Source: Kondoa malvinella (taxonomy: Eukaryota > Basidiomycota > Agaricostilbomycetes > Agaricostilbales > Kondoaceae). From it: a stretch of 64,000 bases of DNA. The first letter of the stretch is position 1; the number at the start of each line of letters is the position of its first letter. A program made the position numbers and the translations under genes. The notes under the pieces are model-generated. The model saw only the letters and a list, made by a program, of their open reading frames with translations. It was not told the DNA's origin and did not search any database. Shown here one piece after another: positions 51,152 through 61,691 of the stretch. The stretch covers positions 372,001-436,000 of the forward strand of contig BCIM01000013.1 in NCBI GenBank assembly GCA_039545315.1. The letters run 5' to 3'.

Positions 51152-51791
51152 CTTATGTGAATGACACGAGCGAGGGGTATATCGTTGGAGATGAACCATC
51201 ATCTCAATTGGACGTTGCATGAATATGTCTGTCGAATTGCGCTGTGCTACTTTCTCTGCTGGCCGCGATGCCCTCTACTGCCAGTGACTGCTGTTCGGCT
51301 CGGAGCCTGCATGACGCATTCACTGTACTTCTGCTTGAAAGCGCCAATCCTTGCCTCAAGGCTGCTATGCTGTACCTATCCTTGCTCTACTTCTATACTC
51401 ATCTTCCTGATCCTTTTTTGTCTCTCCAACGTCGCTTGCGCTCAGCGGCCTAAGGAAGTTCCGCGCACGGATTCTGGAGAACTTTCGGACGGAAGCTTTT
51501 GTTCGCTCTTCAGGCCCGTATTGTCAGCGTTATCGCTTCCTTCCGCCGTTCCCTCATCTAGCTGGCCTCTCTTACCCGAGTCGCGCCGCTACCTTGACGC
51601 GTAATTTCGCGACTTCCGTTAAGCAGCATCGCAACAGCTTTAGCTACTCAAAACAAACATCTAACCAAGAGCCTTCTCTCTCTCTCTCTCCCTCAAACCA
51701 GCACATGTACTAGACACGACTTCGACACGACCTTTCTAACAGCACATTCTTTTATACGCCCACACTCTTTACTTTACGACTCTTTACGACA
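51152..51791. other. Divergent promoter of AVL9 and the CPL1-like gene
   Basis: Shared upstream region of two divergent genes. A CT dinucleotide tract at about 51674-51693 lies some 100 bases before the CPL1-like ATG and is typical of fungal pyrimidine-rich core promoters. Open frames crossing the region show no recognisable protein. Confidence 0.5.
51674..51693 (+). repeat. CT dinucleotide tract
   Basis: A run of about eight CT units followed by CCCTC, upstream of the CPL1-like gene. Probably part of its core promoter. Confidence 0.6.
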
Positions 51792-52648
51792 ATGCAAGCG
51801 CGTTTCCTCGTCCTTCTTTGCCTTACTTTGGCCTCAGCACACATTCACGGTCGTTCAGTCCAATACACTGACATTACGCTCCCTACTTCTGTCCCGACTC
51901 ACGCACCACCTCGCGGTCGACCAAACCACGGGTAAGCTCACGTCGTATCTCGCTCACTCTTCACATACCCATCTTGTCCATGTTTGCAGACCAGTGCCAG
52001 GTCGACACGGTCGACACAGGCCTTCTGCTCGTCCACCGACAATGAACTCGCCCGGTAAAGGTCGACCAAGCGCACACTACACTCCGCCAGCAATGAGTCA
52101 CCCTTCTCCTCCTTCCATCAATTTGCCTATAGACGACGAGGACAATTACGACGAAGAAAGCGCGTACCCTACGCAGCCGCCTCACGGTCCATCAGCATAC
52201 TACAGCACTGCTTTGACCGCACCTGGTTCAGGTCCTTCGCCCATGTATGAAGAGGATGAAGAGATGTTCTTTGAGTCCTCGTTGAAGCGTAGGATGGATC
52301 AGGAGGAAGCTTGCCCGTTGCTCAGTGAGCAAAGGTGTTTGGTCACTAGCGATAGCGGGGAGGCGTTTGAATGCGTTGACGTGAGTCCCTCCTTCTTATA
52401 ATAGAGCTGGCCTGATTGGAGCAGACTCAAAACGCTGTTGATTCGTGCGGTGGATGTACAGAAGAAGGAGAGGGAGCAGATTGCACCTCCATACCAAACG
52501 TCACACTCGCTTCCTGTATGTCTGCCATACTAGGAATGTCCATTTGCTAATCGATCAAGTAGGCGAGATGGGCAGCTGTCAGATTATCGCTTGCGCAGAA
52601 GGCTACGAGATCAGCTTCTTGGGTTCATCGTGTATTGCACAGGTATAG
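51792..52648 (+). CDS. Secreted CPL1/priA-like cysteine-rich protein
   Basis: Probable extracellular protein. The ATG at 51792 starts a signal peptide, MQARFLVLLCLTLASAHIHG. After an intron near 51930-51990 come a His/Arg/Pro-rich and then acidic linker of about 120 residues (SPSPPSINLPIDDEDNYDEE-like). The C-terminal domain has the Cys pattern of fungal CPL1/priA proteins: EACPLLSEQRCLV, FECVD, then across an intron VDSCGGCTEEGEGADCTSIP, and GSCQIIACAEGYEISFLGSSC, ending at TAG 52646-52648. In Cryptococcus, a member of this family (Cpl1) is a secreted virulence-related factor; in mushrooms priA is fruiting-linked. Role here unknown. It is convergent with the glyoxal oxidase gene, 107 bases away. 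Confidence 0.8.
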
Positions 52649-52755
52649 AATGTTGTCGCACTGCGGAGCTTTGGGATGCTGTACATAGCCTTGCATTGTC
52701 CATGCCATAACCAGTACAAGAATATACAAAGAAAGCCGAACAACAAGTAAAACAG

Positions 52756-55033
52756 TTACTGAGAGGCACTGCGCTGTGCTAGCATATTGCGTCTTGCACC
52801 CTCGTCTGCTGGCGGACCTCTCTGTTGCTTTGTCAGTGAAAGCTCCGGCAAAGTGGAAGAACTTACACCGTCTCCGACCATTACACGATAACCTTGTGAG
52901 GGCACTCCTTCGACTAGAACGTATAGCCAAGCGAATCCAGGTGGATAGATATTGGCATTGGGAGGACCAGTGACAGTCAAAGTGTTGCTGTCGCCAGCCA
53001 GAGAATTGACGAGGCCGACCGAGCGCATGTTGTAAGTGACGCCATGTCTGCAGCAAGTCAGCTGACAACACAAGTGGTACGCGGTGTGACCTACGTCGAA
53101 AAGCCAAGGTCCATAAGCGCGACTGTAACTTTACCCTTCTTTGGCAATTGCACGTTGAGATTGAATGCTTGACCGTAAAAGATGTTCGAAGGTAGACCAG
53201 AGTACGAAGGTCGCTTTTGTGACATGTATGGTGCTGCAACATTTCAGCCTAAGCTCGGCCGTCAATTGCACCAGACTCACGCAAAAGATACTCTGTGCGA
53301 TATTCGGTCGGATATTTTCTCGTCTGAACGTCGTCGTTCTGCCAATGAAGGGACTGAGCTTGCACTCCACTATCTCAGAGAATGCTTACAGGGTTGGATC
53401 CGGCAATCATTATCCTTCCATCCGGTAGAAGCGTAGCGCTGGAGTGATACATGCGAGCGATTCTTGATGAAGGGAAGTTGCTCGAGAATCGTTGACCGCT
53501 TGGTCCATTCGTATCGTAGAGCGAAGGATAGAGGACCGGATTGTCTGCGTTCGACGAACCGACTCTGTCTGGCGCGTTGTCGTAGCCACTCAAGCCGGTC
53601 TTTGCGCCTCCGACAAATAAGCTGAGGAAAGAGTCAGGATTCGGTGGGAGCAGACAAGTTCTCAGCTTACACTTTGCCGTCGGGGGTCAGCACAGCCGTC
53701 GACATGACTCGCGCAACATCGGCTTGCTCGACAGACCATCCCTTTTGTAAGCCAGCATTGTCCAATCGCATTCGAGCACATTGACTACCGACTCGAGCTT
53801 TAGAGCTTGTTTCCCAAGCGTTGATGTTTCCGTTCTGACCGTCGACTGATCCGCCGCAGAAGAGCACTTCAGGAGTGTAGCCATTTTCGGGTAGCAAAGG
53901 CAGCATAGCGGAACCGGCGGTCCAAGGGTAGTTGACAATCTATTTCTAAGCATGTGCGTGCTCTCACTCGGATAATTCTGAAGACTCACAACATCGTTTG
54001 GCATATCGGGAGTCCGCTGTTCTCTGTTGTTCTGCCAGTCGTAGATCATGGTGAGCTTGTTTGCGGCTACAAAAAGTCTTCCGTCTGGAAGCATAGATAC
54101 GAAAGGGAACAAGTTCGTACTGAATTAATTATCAGAAGATCAGAAGGGTCTGCGATATGACTCACTTGAGCGCATCTTTAAGAAAACGAGATGGTATTTC
54201 GAGACCGTTGTAGCCTGCAATATTCTTCGGTGGGAAGTATTCGACTATTGCGACATCAATCAGTCAAGAATTAGTGGGCGGATCTAGATATTCACTTGTT
54301 GGATTGTCCGTGCTCGGCGCGTTGTTGAAGCCAGTCGTTGTCATGCCACCCATGATGAAAACGCTTCCATCTTGCACACGCACTGAAGCAGGATACCATC
54401 TTCTCGACGTCAAATGCATTCTACTTTCATTTTCGTAGAGCTGTCCGACGATCAGCTGTAGGATTGCCCATGACAAAGAACATACATAACAGCTATTATC
54501 GTCACACTCGGGAAACATCCTGATAGCTTGCAATCCATTGCCGTCATTGTAGCGAGTAGTTGCGGGAGTGCCACCTAGATTGATCATAGTACCATTTGAC
54601 ATAGTCGAACCGGCCGCGCAAAAACTGTTGGTGCGGGAGACTATGCCCTTGATTGAACCAGAATTGGTGTCGATGTAGCTGATCCAGACTGGTTTACCAT
54701 TGACCTTCAACGGATTCTTTTCCGCTTTGCTAAAAGAAACGTTGTCATCAGCTGATTGCATTACCACCAGCTGAAGACATACTCAATGGCCAATACATGG
54801 TTGTTGCCGACGACAGTAAGCTGCATAGCAGAGACACCAGACTTTGGACCGTTTGCTAACGAGCTCTTGCCTGACCAAGCAGGACCCAGACTATAAGCGC
54901 GCTTTGCATGATGACGCTGTCGGTCCAGATGTCGCTTCTCCAAATGTGAAGTTTCCGCTTGAGCTAGTGTGACTGCCGACAAGACATAGAACAGCAAGGA
55001 CGCGCAAAGCATGACACGTGAAATCTTGTGCAA
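52756..55033 (-). CDS. Secreted glyoxal oxidase (AA5 copper-radical oxidase)
   Basis: Extracellular copper-radical oxidase that oxidises aldehydes such as glyoxal and produces hydrogen peroxide. The start MHKISRVMLCASLLFYVL at 55033 is a signal peptide, followed by a KR site (HLEKRHLDRQRHHAKR) resembling Kex2 processing. The cofactor residues are visible: Cys in NSFCAAGSTMSNGTMINLGG, Tyr in SRRWYPASVRVQDGSVFIMGG, the Tyr-His copper ligands in RIARMYHSSATLLPDGRIM, and the second His in the C-terminal RHGVTYNMRSVGL. The Kelch-like propeller contains LFPFVSMLPDGRLFVAANK and PEVLFCGGSVDGQNGN, and the end is the usual immunoglobulin-like domain (PPGFAWLYVLVEGVPS). It is cut by about eight introns. 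The class is known in wood decay and, in Ustilago, in pathogenicity. Confidence 0.92.
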
Positions 55034-55308
55034 GTGGAGATTGATAAATGAGTGTGTCGGTCAGGTTTGACCAGAGTGAGTATGCCCAATTGAACGAATA
55101 CGATGAGATGGAAGTTTACGAAAGACCTTGCTCAAGGAAGAATTGGGCTCAGCCCGAAAAAGGGGTCGAAACAATAAACGACCAAAAATGCATGACAGAA
55201 ACATGACCGATTTGCAAATCGCCTAGCATAAAGCAGGGGGGCATATGCCGGGAACAAGTGCAAACCAGGCTGCTCGACCGAAGCGCATAAGAGGTTTGGG
55301 CTGCTTCA

Positions 55309-57591
55309 TTACACTTTTTGCAGCATGCCCGAAGTACTGACGGAAGAAGCTAATTTGTCGGCATTGATTTTGACTGTCGTAGTAGACGACCTTGAGCGGA
55401 CTGACGCGCGTAAAGTCGGAGCAGGTGAGTTCGATTTGGAAGATGTTGGTGATGCTTCCTCGTCCGAATGATCGCCTAGAGCGTCTTCTAGATGTAGCAT
55501 GAGACCGTTAGAGGTAGGTAGATCTGGTGGGCCATTAAGTCCATTTGGTAGATGTGCAGTAATGGGTCTACTCGCAGCATATGAGCTTGATTTCCGAGGT
55601 AAGAAGGAGACGTACCGGCTAATTACGGTAAGCATTAGATTCTTGATATTAGGTAGAGTGTCCTTCAAATCTGGCATGGCGATCTTCTGGAACTGCATGA
55701 CTTGCTCAATGTCCTTGTTGAGGAGAAAGACGGCATATTCGAAACGATATCGCTCCACGCCCGAAGAATACAACGGGAACCTGCGTGTAACAATTCAGTA
55801 TTCAACCTTAATCGTTTCAGATGACGAACACTCTCGGGCCTTTGATCATGCTAATCAAATCGGTCACGCAACTTCTGCTGCCAGCGCAAGTCAAAGCATA
55901 ATGCAGCGGAACACCAAGATAAGCAGCGAGCATATTCAACAGCTGAGCGACTAATCCAAGTGCCGATGAAATTGAATCGTCGTCGCTTTTAGGCGGAAAG
56001 ACAGAATTCGGTAGATCAAGCCCGAGGATCGAGAACGTCATCGAGTCGTGTTGCTTTACGGAAGGTAGGATGGAGAATATGAAATCGAGTGTCGATGCAA
56101 TACCGGCTTGCGTCTGGGCGGTATATTGCTGCAGGGTTGCGAGCTTCTTTTCTTGCTGACTGGTATGTTCTTCCTGGTTGTGTAGGTCTGACCAGAGAGT
56201 GTCGAGCAAGGCATGACCATCTTTTAGTCGACCTCTTCTTCGCGAGAGGTGCGATTGCCGTTGTTCGACAGCTTTCTTGACTGTACGACATCAAATGGTC
56301 CGTATGACGCGAGCACCAACAGCATGGATGACGTACCGTGTGATATCTGGTCCTGGGCTGTAGAGGTCTGATCCTTGCCTATGGAAACAGCATGCCGCAT
56401 CTGCCGAAGTTCCCTATGCAGTCCACCAAGACCTTTCTTCATCCTATCATCCAATGCCTCTCTACTCTTCTCTACCTCTCGCTTGCCATTCGCAGCATTC
56501 TGAGATGCCTCTAGAATCCCCATCATCTGTTCAAGCGATTCACAGACCAACATTCTCGTTTCCCGCCTAGAGCGCTCGAGCATCTCTTCTTGATCTTTCC
56601 TGCCCTGTTCAACAGCTTTGAGGAATCGAGTCTTTCTTTTGGACTTGATGGAGCTTTGTGATGGACCTGGGTCGGATAAAGTGCCTTCCTCTTCGTCTTC
56701 TTCTTCTGCATCGGATAACGAGGGACTATCAGGTAAGATGTGAGAAGTCGTAAAGTACTCTTCGCCTTGTATTTGCAAGATGATTGTATTGCTTGGCAGC
56801 ACAGGAAACGCAGCCGGCTACAAGCATTAGCTTGTATCTGGTTGATTCGCAGTGGCACGCCTACCTTTTGACCCAGTGAGACTAGATCATCCAAGCGGAT
56901 AGTCCAGGTGCGTATCAAGCTCCAATCGTCTCCGGCTGATCGCAATGCCCAAACATCAACTTTGATTTCCCCTTCCGGCGACTTTAAGCTTCCAGCAGGT
57001 ATTTGCCAATCAAAGTCCATAGCAGGTCCTAGCTCTTCCGACGCATATTCGACACCGTTGGAGTCCGAAACGACACAACGACAATTCAACATGGTCCTGC
57101 GCAATAATGCTTCTCGAGACCATCTTTCGGCATTCGCAGCATGTTCATTCCTAGGCGCATGGAGTTCAAGCTTGCCTTTGCCTTTCTTGTCTGTAACAGG
57201 CTGTTCGCTATGCTGGCTTGTGGACCGGGGTCGTTCTTGATGAGCTCGAGCATTAATGAACGACACTGAACTAGAAGCGCGTTCTCTTGTAGTCACTTTC
57301 GAGTCTAGTGAGCGTATAGAGGCCTTTGAAGTAGTTCGCTTCAACGCAGGCGGATCAGAAGAACGCCTAGTTCTGCGCTTCGAAGGTCTCGACAACAAGG
57401 CAGGTCGACTTGAAGTTGCCTGTTTGCTGTTCTCTACAGGCTGCCAAAGGTTTCGAAGGCTGATTTGTGTAATTTGACGTGCTCGCCTCTATAGACCGCG
57501 GAGACTTGCATGAGCATACTATGTTTGACCTCGCTGCTCTCTGTGAATGGCAGACCTGTCCTGTCGCGAGGCTCGACTCCTCTTCTTCCAT
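55309..57591 (-). CDS. VPS38: VPS38/UVRAG-like subunit of PI3-kinase complex II
   Basis: Component of the Vps34 lipid-kinase complex working in endosomal sorting and autophagosome maturation. The start MEEEESSLATGQ (57591) is spliced to RRARQITQISLRNLWQPV, which matches the conserved N-terminal helix of the family. A Ser/Arg-rich stretch is followed by a C2-like domain (RTMLNCRCVVSD, DFDWQIPAGSL, KVDVWALRSAGDDWSLIRTW). Next are an acidic linker (SLSDAEEEDEEEG) and a long coiled coil (RKDQEEMLERSRRETRML to LHRELRQMRHAV, then LDTLWSDLHNQEEHTSQQE). The C-terminal BARA-like domain contains LAAYLGVPLHYAL, RYRFEYAVFLLNKDIEQVM and LPNIKNLMLTVISRY. It ends SGMLQKV at 55309. About five introns. Only 60 bases separate it from PEX39. 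Confidence 0.85.
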
Positions 57592-57651
57592 TGTTGCTAT
57601 GCTCTGTTCGCTACCCTGCTAGCCATGATACGTCGACGTTGCAGGTTGACC
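57592..57651. promoter_or_regulatory. 60-bp divergent promoter, VPS38/PEX39
   Basis: The two start codons point away from each other with only 60 bases between them, so each gene's core promoter must lie here or inside the other gene's first exon and intron. Confidence 0.6.
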
Positions 57652-58045
57652 ATGGACGATGATGTAGAATTCCAGGCAAGGCAATCCAGCAGCTTGTTCG
57701 CAGCACTCTGGTCTCACACACTGTATATAGGCTGGTCTAGAATCCATCCTAGCACCTCTGCGCGAACGTAATGCCTCAGTAGAAGAGTTGGACGCAACCA
57801 AAGCACAAGCCTATGCATTCTACTCTGCTCACAAGGCATCCACAGATGTGCCCACTACACCAATAGCAACGCCTGATGGCCCCGCGCCGCTCTCGTTCTC
57901 TGATTTGGCAGAGAGGATCGCCAAAGGTGAAGAAATTCAAGGCATCAAACAGATTGAAGATAAGCTCAACGAAGAAGAGCCGAGTCAGCCTAAGCTTGCT
58001 GGTCAAGTGAAGGGAGCAGGTCGGAAACCCTGGGAGCAGGCATAG
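57652..58045 (+). CDS. PEX39: PEX39-like peroxin (KPWE motif)
   Basis: Small protein of about 112 residues matching the recently described Pex39 family (human C6orf226), which helps Pex7-dependent import of PTS2 proteins into peroxisomes. Exon 1 (57652-57675) codes MDDDVEFQ. An intron with a GC donor (57676-57730, CAG|GCAAGG...TATATAG) joins to AGLESILAPLRERNASVEEL. The domain part reads LSFSDLAERIAKGEEIQGIKQIEDKL, where the family has F..L...I..G..IPGI..IP, and the C-terminus has GRKPWEQA, the KPWE motif. It ends with TAG at 58043-58045. The assignment is by motif from memory; the human and yeast proteins are similarly small. Confidence 0.75.
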
Positions 58046-58542
58046 CAGATATTGATCGCGATTCGGTTTGGTGAGCGTAGATCTCTCTTTTGAAGGCCGC
58101 AATTGATCATCATCCCAGGGCTGGCCTGCATTCCAGTTAGAGATAGGAGCTACATCATGTGTGATCAGCGAAGTCCAGCACAAAGTCAGTGTACTTAGCT
58201 TCCCGTACGTGTCCCCTGCTAAAATCTCAGGCGAAGTGTACGGTGGTCACGCAGGGGACATGCAGCTTCTCTGACATAGTAGTCTAGCAGCCTTCAAGCC
58301 TTCCTCCCTCATTGTAGAATCGCGACCTGTCTTTTCAAGTGCAGTCAAACTAGCTTCAACTATTGCTGCCTCTCGAGCCATCACTCCGTCCAATAGAAAC
58401 AAGCTGAAGAACCTGGACGAAAGAATCTGAAAGACCAATGTATGATAACACCGTGCTGTCCGATCTCGAGGTGTTGTCTCTGACAAGCGAGCATTTATTG
58501 CAATTGAGCCGTATTGGACACTGCACGAGAAGATTCTAGTCA
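58046..58542. other. Convergent intergenic region
   Basis: Between the 3' ends of PEX39 and the GNAT gene. A minus-strand frame (58247-58600) overlaps the GNAT 3' end in another phase and has no motif. It probably holds the two 3' UTRs. Confidence 0.5.
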
Positions 58543-59237
58543 TTAAGCTTTCGCAGGTCTGTACATGCCCATAAATCCTTCCGGAGCGACTTGCTCCCAT
58601 CCTTCCGCTTTCATCATTGCTGCAACCTCAAAGGCTCGCGTCTCGTATAGCTGTAAGTGCTGATATCAGCTCAAACAACAGTCAAGCACGGACTTGTGCA
58701 CCTTCTTGCCTGCGGGACTCGCTTCCAGCCAACAAGGTCGGTCGGCCAGATCAGACGAAGGCGAGTCTATCTGCTCCAGGTGATGATCGAGCAGACGAGA
58801 TCCAATTCCTTTGCCTTGCACCGAAGGGTTGACAGCTAGTACTGTCAGATACCTGGCCTTAGAGGTAAGAGAGCTCCAGCTGAATCTGGATGCGTCAACG
58901 CACCAGCACCCCTTCGTGTTTCCCTTCTCTGCCAGAACCTTATCTTGACCATGCTGATAAGCCAGAAGAAGGCTATGTACTTTTCTAGACTGTAACCGGC
59001 ATAGCTTTCCTTCTCTTCTGCGCTCATTACAGCAGGATCTAGAGCATCCGCTCTATGTCCAGGTTTCCGCCAGTAAATGATGCCGACTACGTTGTCTTGA
59101 GCGTCGACAGCTTTGTACCCAATAAACTTGCGCTGCTCTTCAGGTGCACTGCTGTACTTCTGTATACGCGTTGCTATTCTCCGAGCACGGACATCCGGCG
59201 ACGAATAAGGATCCAATTCAAGCTTTGAAGTGCTCAT
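58543..59237 (-). CDS. GNAT-fold N-acetyltransferase
   Basis: Predicted acetyl-CoA-dependent N-acetyltransferase, cytosolic. The start MSTSKLELDPYSSPDVRARR at 59237 gives beta-strand region QRKFIGYKAVDAQDNVVGIIYWRKP. After introns, motif A reads YLTVLAVNPSVQGKGIGSRLLDHHLEQ, with QGKGIG fitting the Q/R-x-x-G-x-G/A acetyl-CoA loop. Then come CWLEASPAG and a C-terminal strand region (YETRAFEVAAMMKAEGWEQV, GFMGMYRPAKA), with TAA at 58543-58545. LEASPAG is common in fungal small-molecule GNATs related to toxin or antibiotic acetyltransferases. The substrate is unknown. Three or so introns are present. Confidence 0.8.
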
Positions 59238-59803
59238 GAGCCCAAAAGATCCGCGTCTTCACACAAAGCAAGAGCGTACGACTTGCTGAAAGGCAGAATT
59301 TGGATCGAAAGCTGATAATTGGACATGGGCGAGCGTGAGAGCTTCTTCTAAAGAAGGCGAGCTTATCTGCTCAATCCTATATTCGCTTGAAGTGCTCGTC
59401 ATGCTGTCTGGTCGACAAGTACAACAGGCTCCAACGGGCGGTCGTTCTGCTTATCTTCAACAGTATAGCAGGGGATCCGTCGTATGCAGTCACGGCACAT
59501 GGTAAAGTTCTCGCAAGTTGCAAGCTTCTCCCCTCGACAGCCAATCAGATTCTTTCCATGCCATATTACTGTCCTGGAGTTTCTCAACATTAGAATAACC
59601 TCCTTGTCTTTTCCTCCGCATCAGTGCGATTTCCTTGCCTGGCTTCTGGGCTTCTCAGTCATTCGCTAAAACTGTATCATCAAGATCAGACGCACTTCAT
59701 AGCCCTCTCAAGCTTATCGCAAGCTAGCCACTGCGTTTTGCTTTCCTCCTACCCCGGCCAGCGGTTATTCCAACTGCTACTTTTCCGCGCCTCTTCCGCA
59801 GCA
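59238..59803. other. Intergenic region
   Basis: Upstream of the GNAT gene and downstream of the next minus-strand gene. Several overlapping short open frames exist on both strands around 59390-59830, but none has a recognisable motif or clear splice structure. Confidence 0.45.
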
Positions 59804-60304
59804 TCACTCATCCAGATCCATGCCTGACGGCTCATCCTGTTCCTTCGTCTCGTCCCTGCTTTGCTCTTGGATGCTATTTCCCCCTTCTTGCTTCACAACG
59901 GGCTGGTACAAGACCATCGCGCCTGATTGAGGATTTCGCCAATTCGCTGCCAATCTCTCCTGTTCCATCTGTATCAATCTCCTCGCCATTATGTTCCTCA
60001 ACTTGATCTCGTGCTTCTCTTGCTCAGTCCGACCTTCATCCTCCGAATCACTCAGTGAATTGACATAAACAACATGATCTGTTTTAGGTTGCATTTCCAC
60101 TTCACGTGTTTGCTGTTCTGGCTGGAGAGAGAGGTTGGAGAAAGTAGGAAAGCTGGCATAGACGGGGGATTCTGTTTGTTGTGTTTTCCGCTTCTTGTTA
60201 CTAGCGACCGAAGCATCGCTGAAATAGTCAGAGACTTGACTGTGACCGCCATCGGATTCTGTGGATGAGGCTCGTCTCTTCCGCATGATGGACGAATGCT
60301 GCAA
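59804..60304 (-). CDS. Small Ser/Glu-rich, possibly nuclear protein
   Basis: Single-exon frame of 166 codons from 60304, or starting six codons later at MRKRRASSTES. Basic clusters (MRKRRAS, ASNKKRKTQQ) look like nuclear localisation signals. A charged helical segment (SLSDSEDEGRTEQEKHEI, LRNIMARRLIQMEQERLAANW) is followed by a polar acidic tail (RDETKEQDEPSGMDLDE). No known domain. Codon composition and an intact frame suggest a real gene. It is divergent from the gene at 60408, with about 100 bases between starts. Confidence 0.6.
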   Translation of the reverse strand: MQHSSIMRKRRASSTESDGGHSQVSDYFSDASVASNKKRKTQQTESPVYASFPTFSNLSLQPEQQTREVEMQPKTDHVVYVNSLSDSEDEGRTEQEKHEIKLRNIMARRLIQMEQERLAANWRNPQSGAMVLYQPVVKQEGGNSIQEQSRDETKEQDEPSGMDLDE

Positions 60305-60407
60305 TCAGACCTGAACAACAACAAAAGGTGTTCGAGGCGAAATTGCTCGAAATATCTAGAACACTCTTGTCAGCCAGGGCTACCGGCTGAGCGCTGAACA
60401 GAGGGAA

Positions 60408-61469
60408 ATGGCTACCTCGCCGTACTTTAACAAGAAGCGCAAGCTGTCTGAGCCTGATCCGCTGGAAGAACTGTTGCAAGCGCCTGTCGACCCAACTCCC
60501 GATGAACTCCAGCAATACTTTCGTGATCTCTCCAACACCTTATTGAACAAGACAGAGCTCGTCATCAAAGCGAAAGAGGCCATTAAACGATTCCGGATAC
60601 TCGAGTTGGAGATTTACTTCCAGTCTACAAGTCATGCGGACACTTTTTGTCATGCAAGAGAGATACAAGCTCATTCTGGCTTTTGGTACTTTCATCGTTC
60701 TGGGAATGCTACTTCGGATAGCAAGGTTTCGCAGACTGCTGCCGGCGGGTAAGCCAACTCTCGCTTTGTACGTGTGGATATTTAAGCCTGTGTGCAGATA
60801 TCGAGGCGGCACGAGAAAAGGTCTAGACATTACTTTTGGCAACGAGCAATCAAGAGCAGGTATTTTACTTCGAAGCGTACAAGATTTAGACAATCAATCT
60901 GTCATCTGCGGTCCTTCCAAATTTGTCGAGTCAGTACTACCTAGACGAATGCCAGCAATCTTGATTCAAGAAGCAGTACTATCTTGTCCATCAACAGAGC
61001 ATCAAACATTCGCGCTTTGGTAGAATTATATCAAGGCGACGTCTCCATCCTCCCAAACTCACGAGAACATGATCTTTACCTGACTCTCACTCCATCCTGC
61101 GATACTTCCATCTACGCAAGTCCTCGAATAGGCCTAGATCTCGCTCGCGCTTCACAAATAAACGATCCAAGAGTACTTTACATCGATAAACCTTATCGCT
61201 TCTTCAGTAGACCGGAAGTTCTCAAATCAGCTGGAAGACCGCAGACGTTCCTTGCGCTGTATAAATATTTCACAGACAAGGAAGATATCATCTCAAGAGG
61301 CTTCAGTAGAAAGGTTGTCGATCAGTATATCGAGGCGTATGAGGGTGGAAAAGAGCAGAAGTTAGACAAATGGTTGGGTAAGAAAGGGAGTTTGAGTCCG
61401 GCGCAGTGGTTGAGCATGGCTGGGGCTTTGGAGAGTAACAGGGACCGGTCTTTGACTTCTGGCGGTTGA
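60408..61469 (+). CDS. Conserved protein of unknown function (HADTFCH / WYFHR / GGTRKGLDITFG type)
   Basis: Protein of about 290 residues with blocks that look strongly conserved. It starts MATSPYFNKKRKLSEPD with a basic nuclear-like signal, then RILELEIYFQSTSHADTFCH, SGFWYFHR, and across an intron (60748-60800) YRGGTRKGLDITFGNEQSRAG, ILLRSVQDL and SVICGPSKFVE. A second intron ends near 60995, joining to SNIRALVELYQGD. The C-terminal half has PRIGLDLARASQ, YIDKPYRFFSRPEVLKSAGR and FLALYKYFTDKEDII. I have a memory of similar fungal and plant proteins without function. The order of a leading E, a His/Asp block and a late GPS-K loop vaguely recalls the methylpurine-DNA glycosylase fold, but this is only a hypothesis. 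Confidence 0.65.
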
Positions 61470-61691
61470 TCCGCTTGGTGCTGGAATGATTGGGGACCCG
61501 TACAACTGCTTCCACGGGAATTGAAATGAGAGAGAAGATCAGCTGAACAGCTGCTTGAATATTCAAGACTTGCCTTTCTTCATTTCTTCATGCTACATTT
61601 TGTCACATCAGCTTGACGAGCAACTGTGAACAGATACCCCCAGCCAGCCTGATGCCCTAGACCTACAATTGGATATACCTAAATTCGCAGC

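Noticed and set aside
57256..57477. Plus-strand frame of 73 codons
   Set aside because: Antisense to the N-terminal exon of VPS38, with no independent support.
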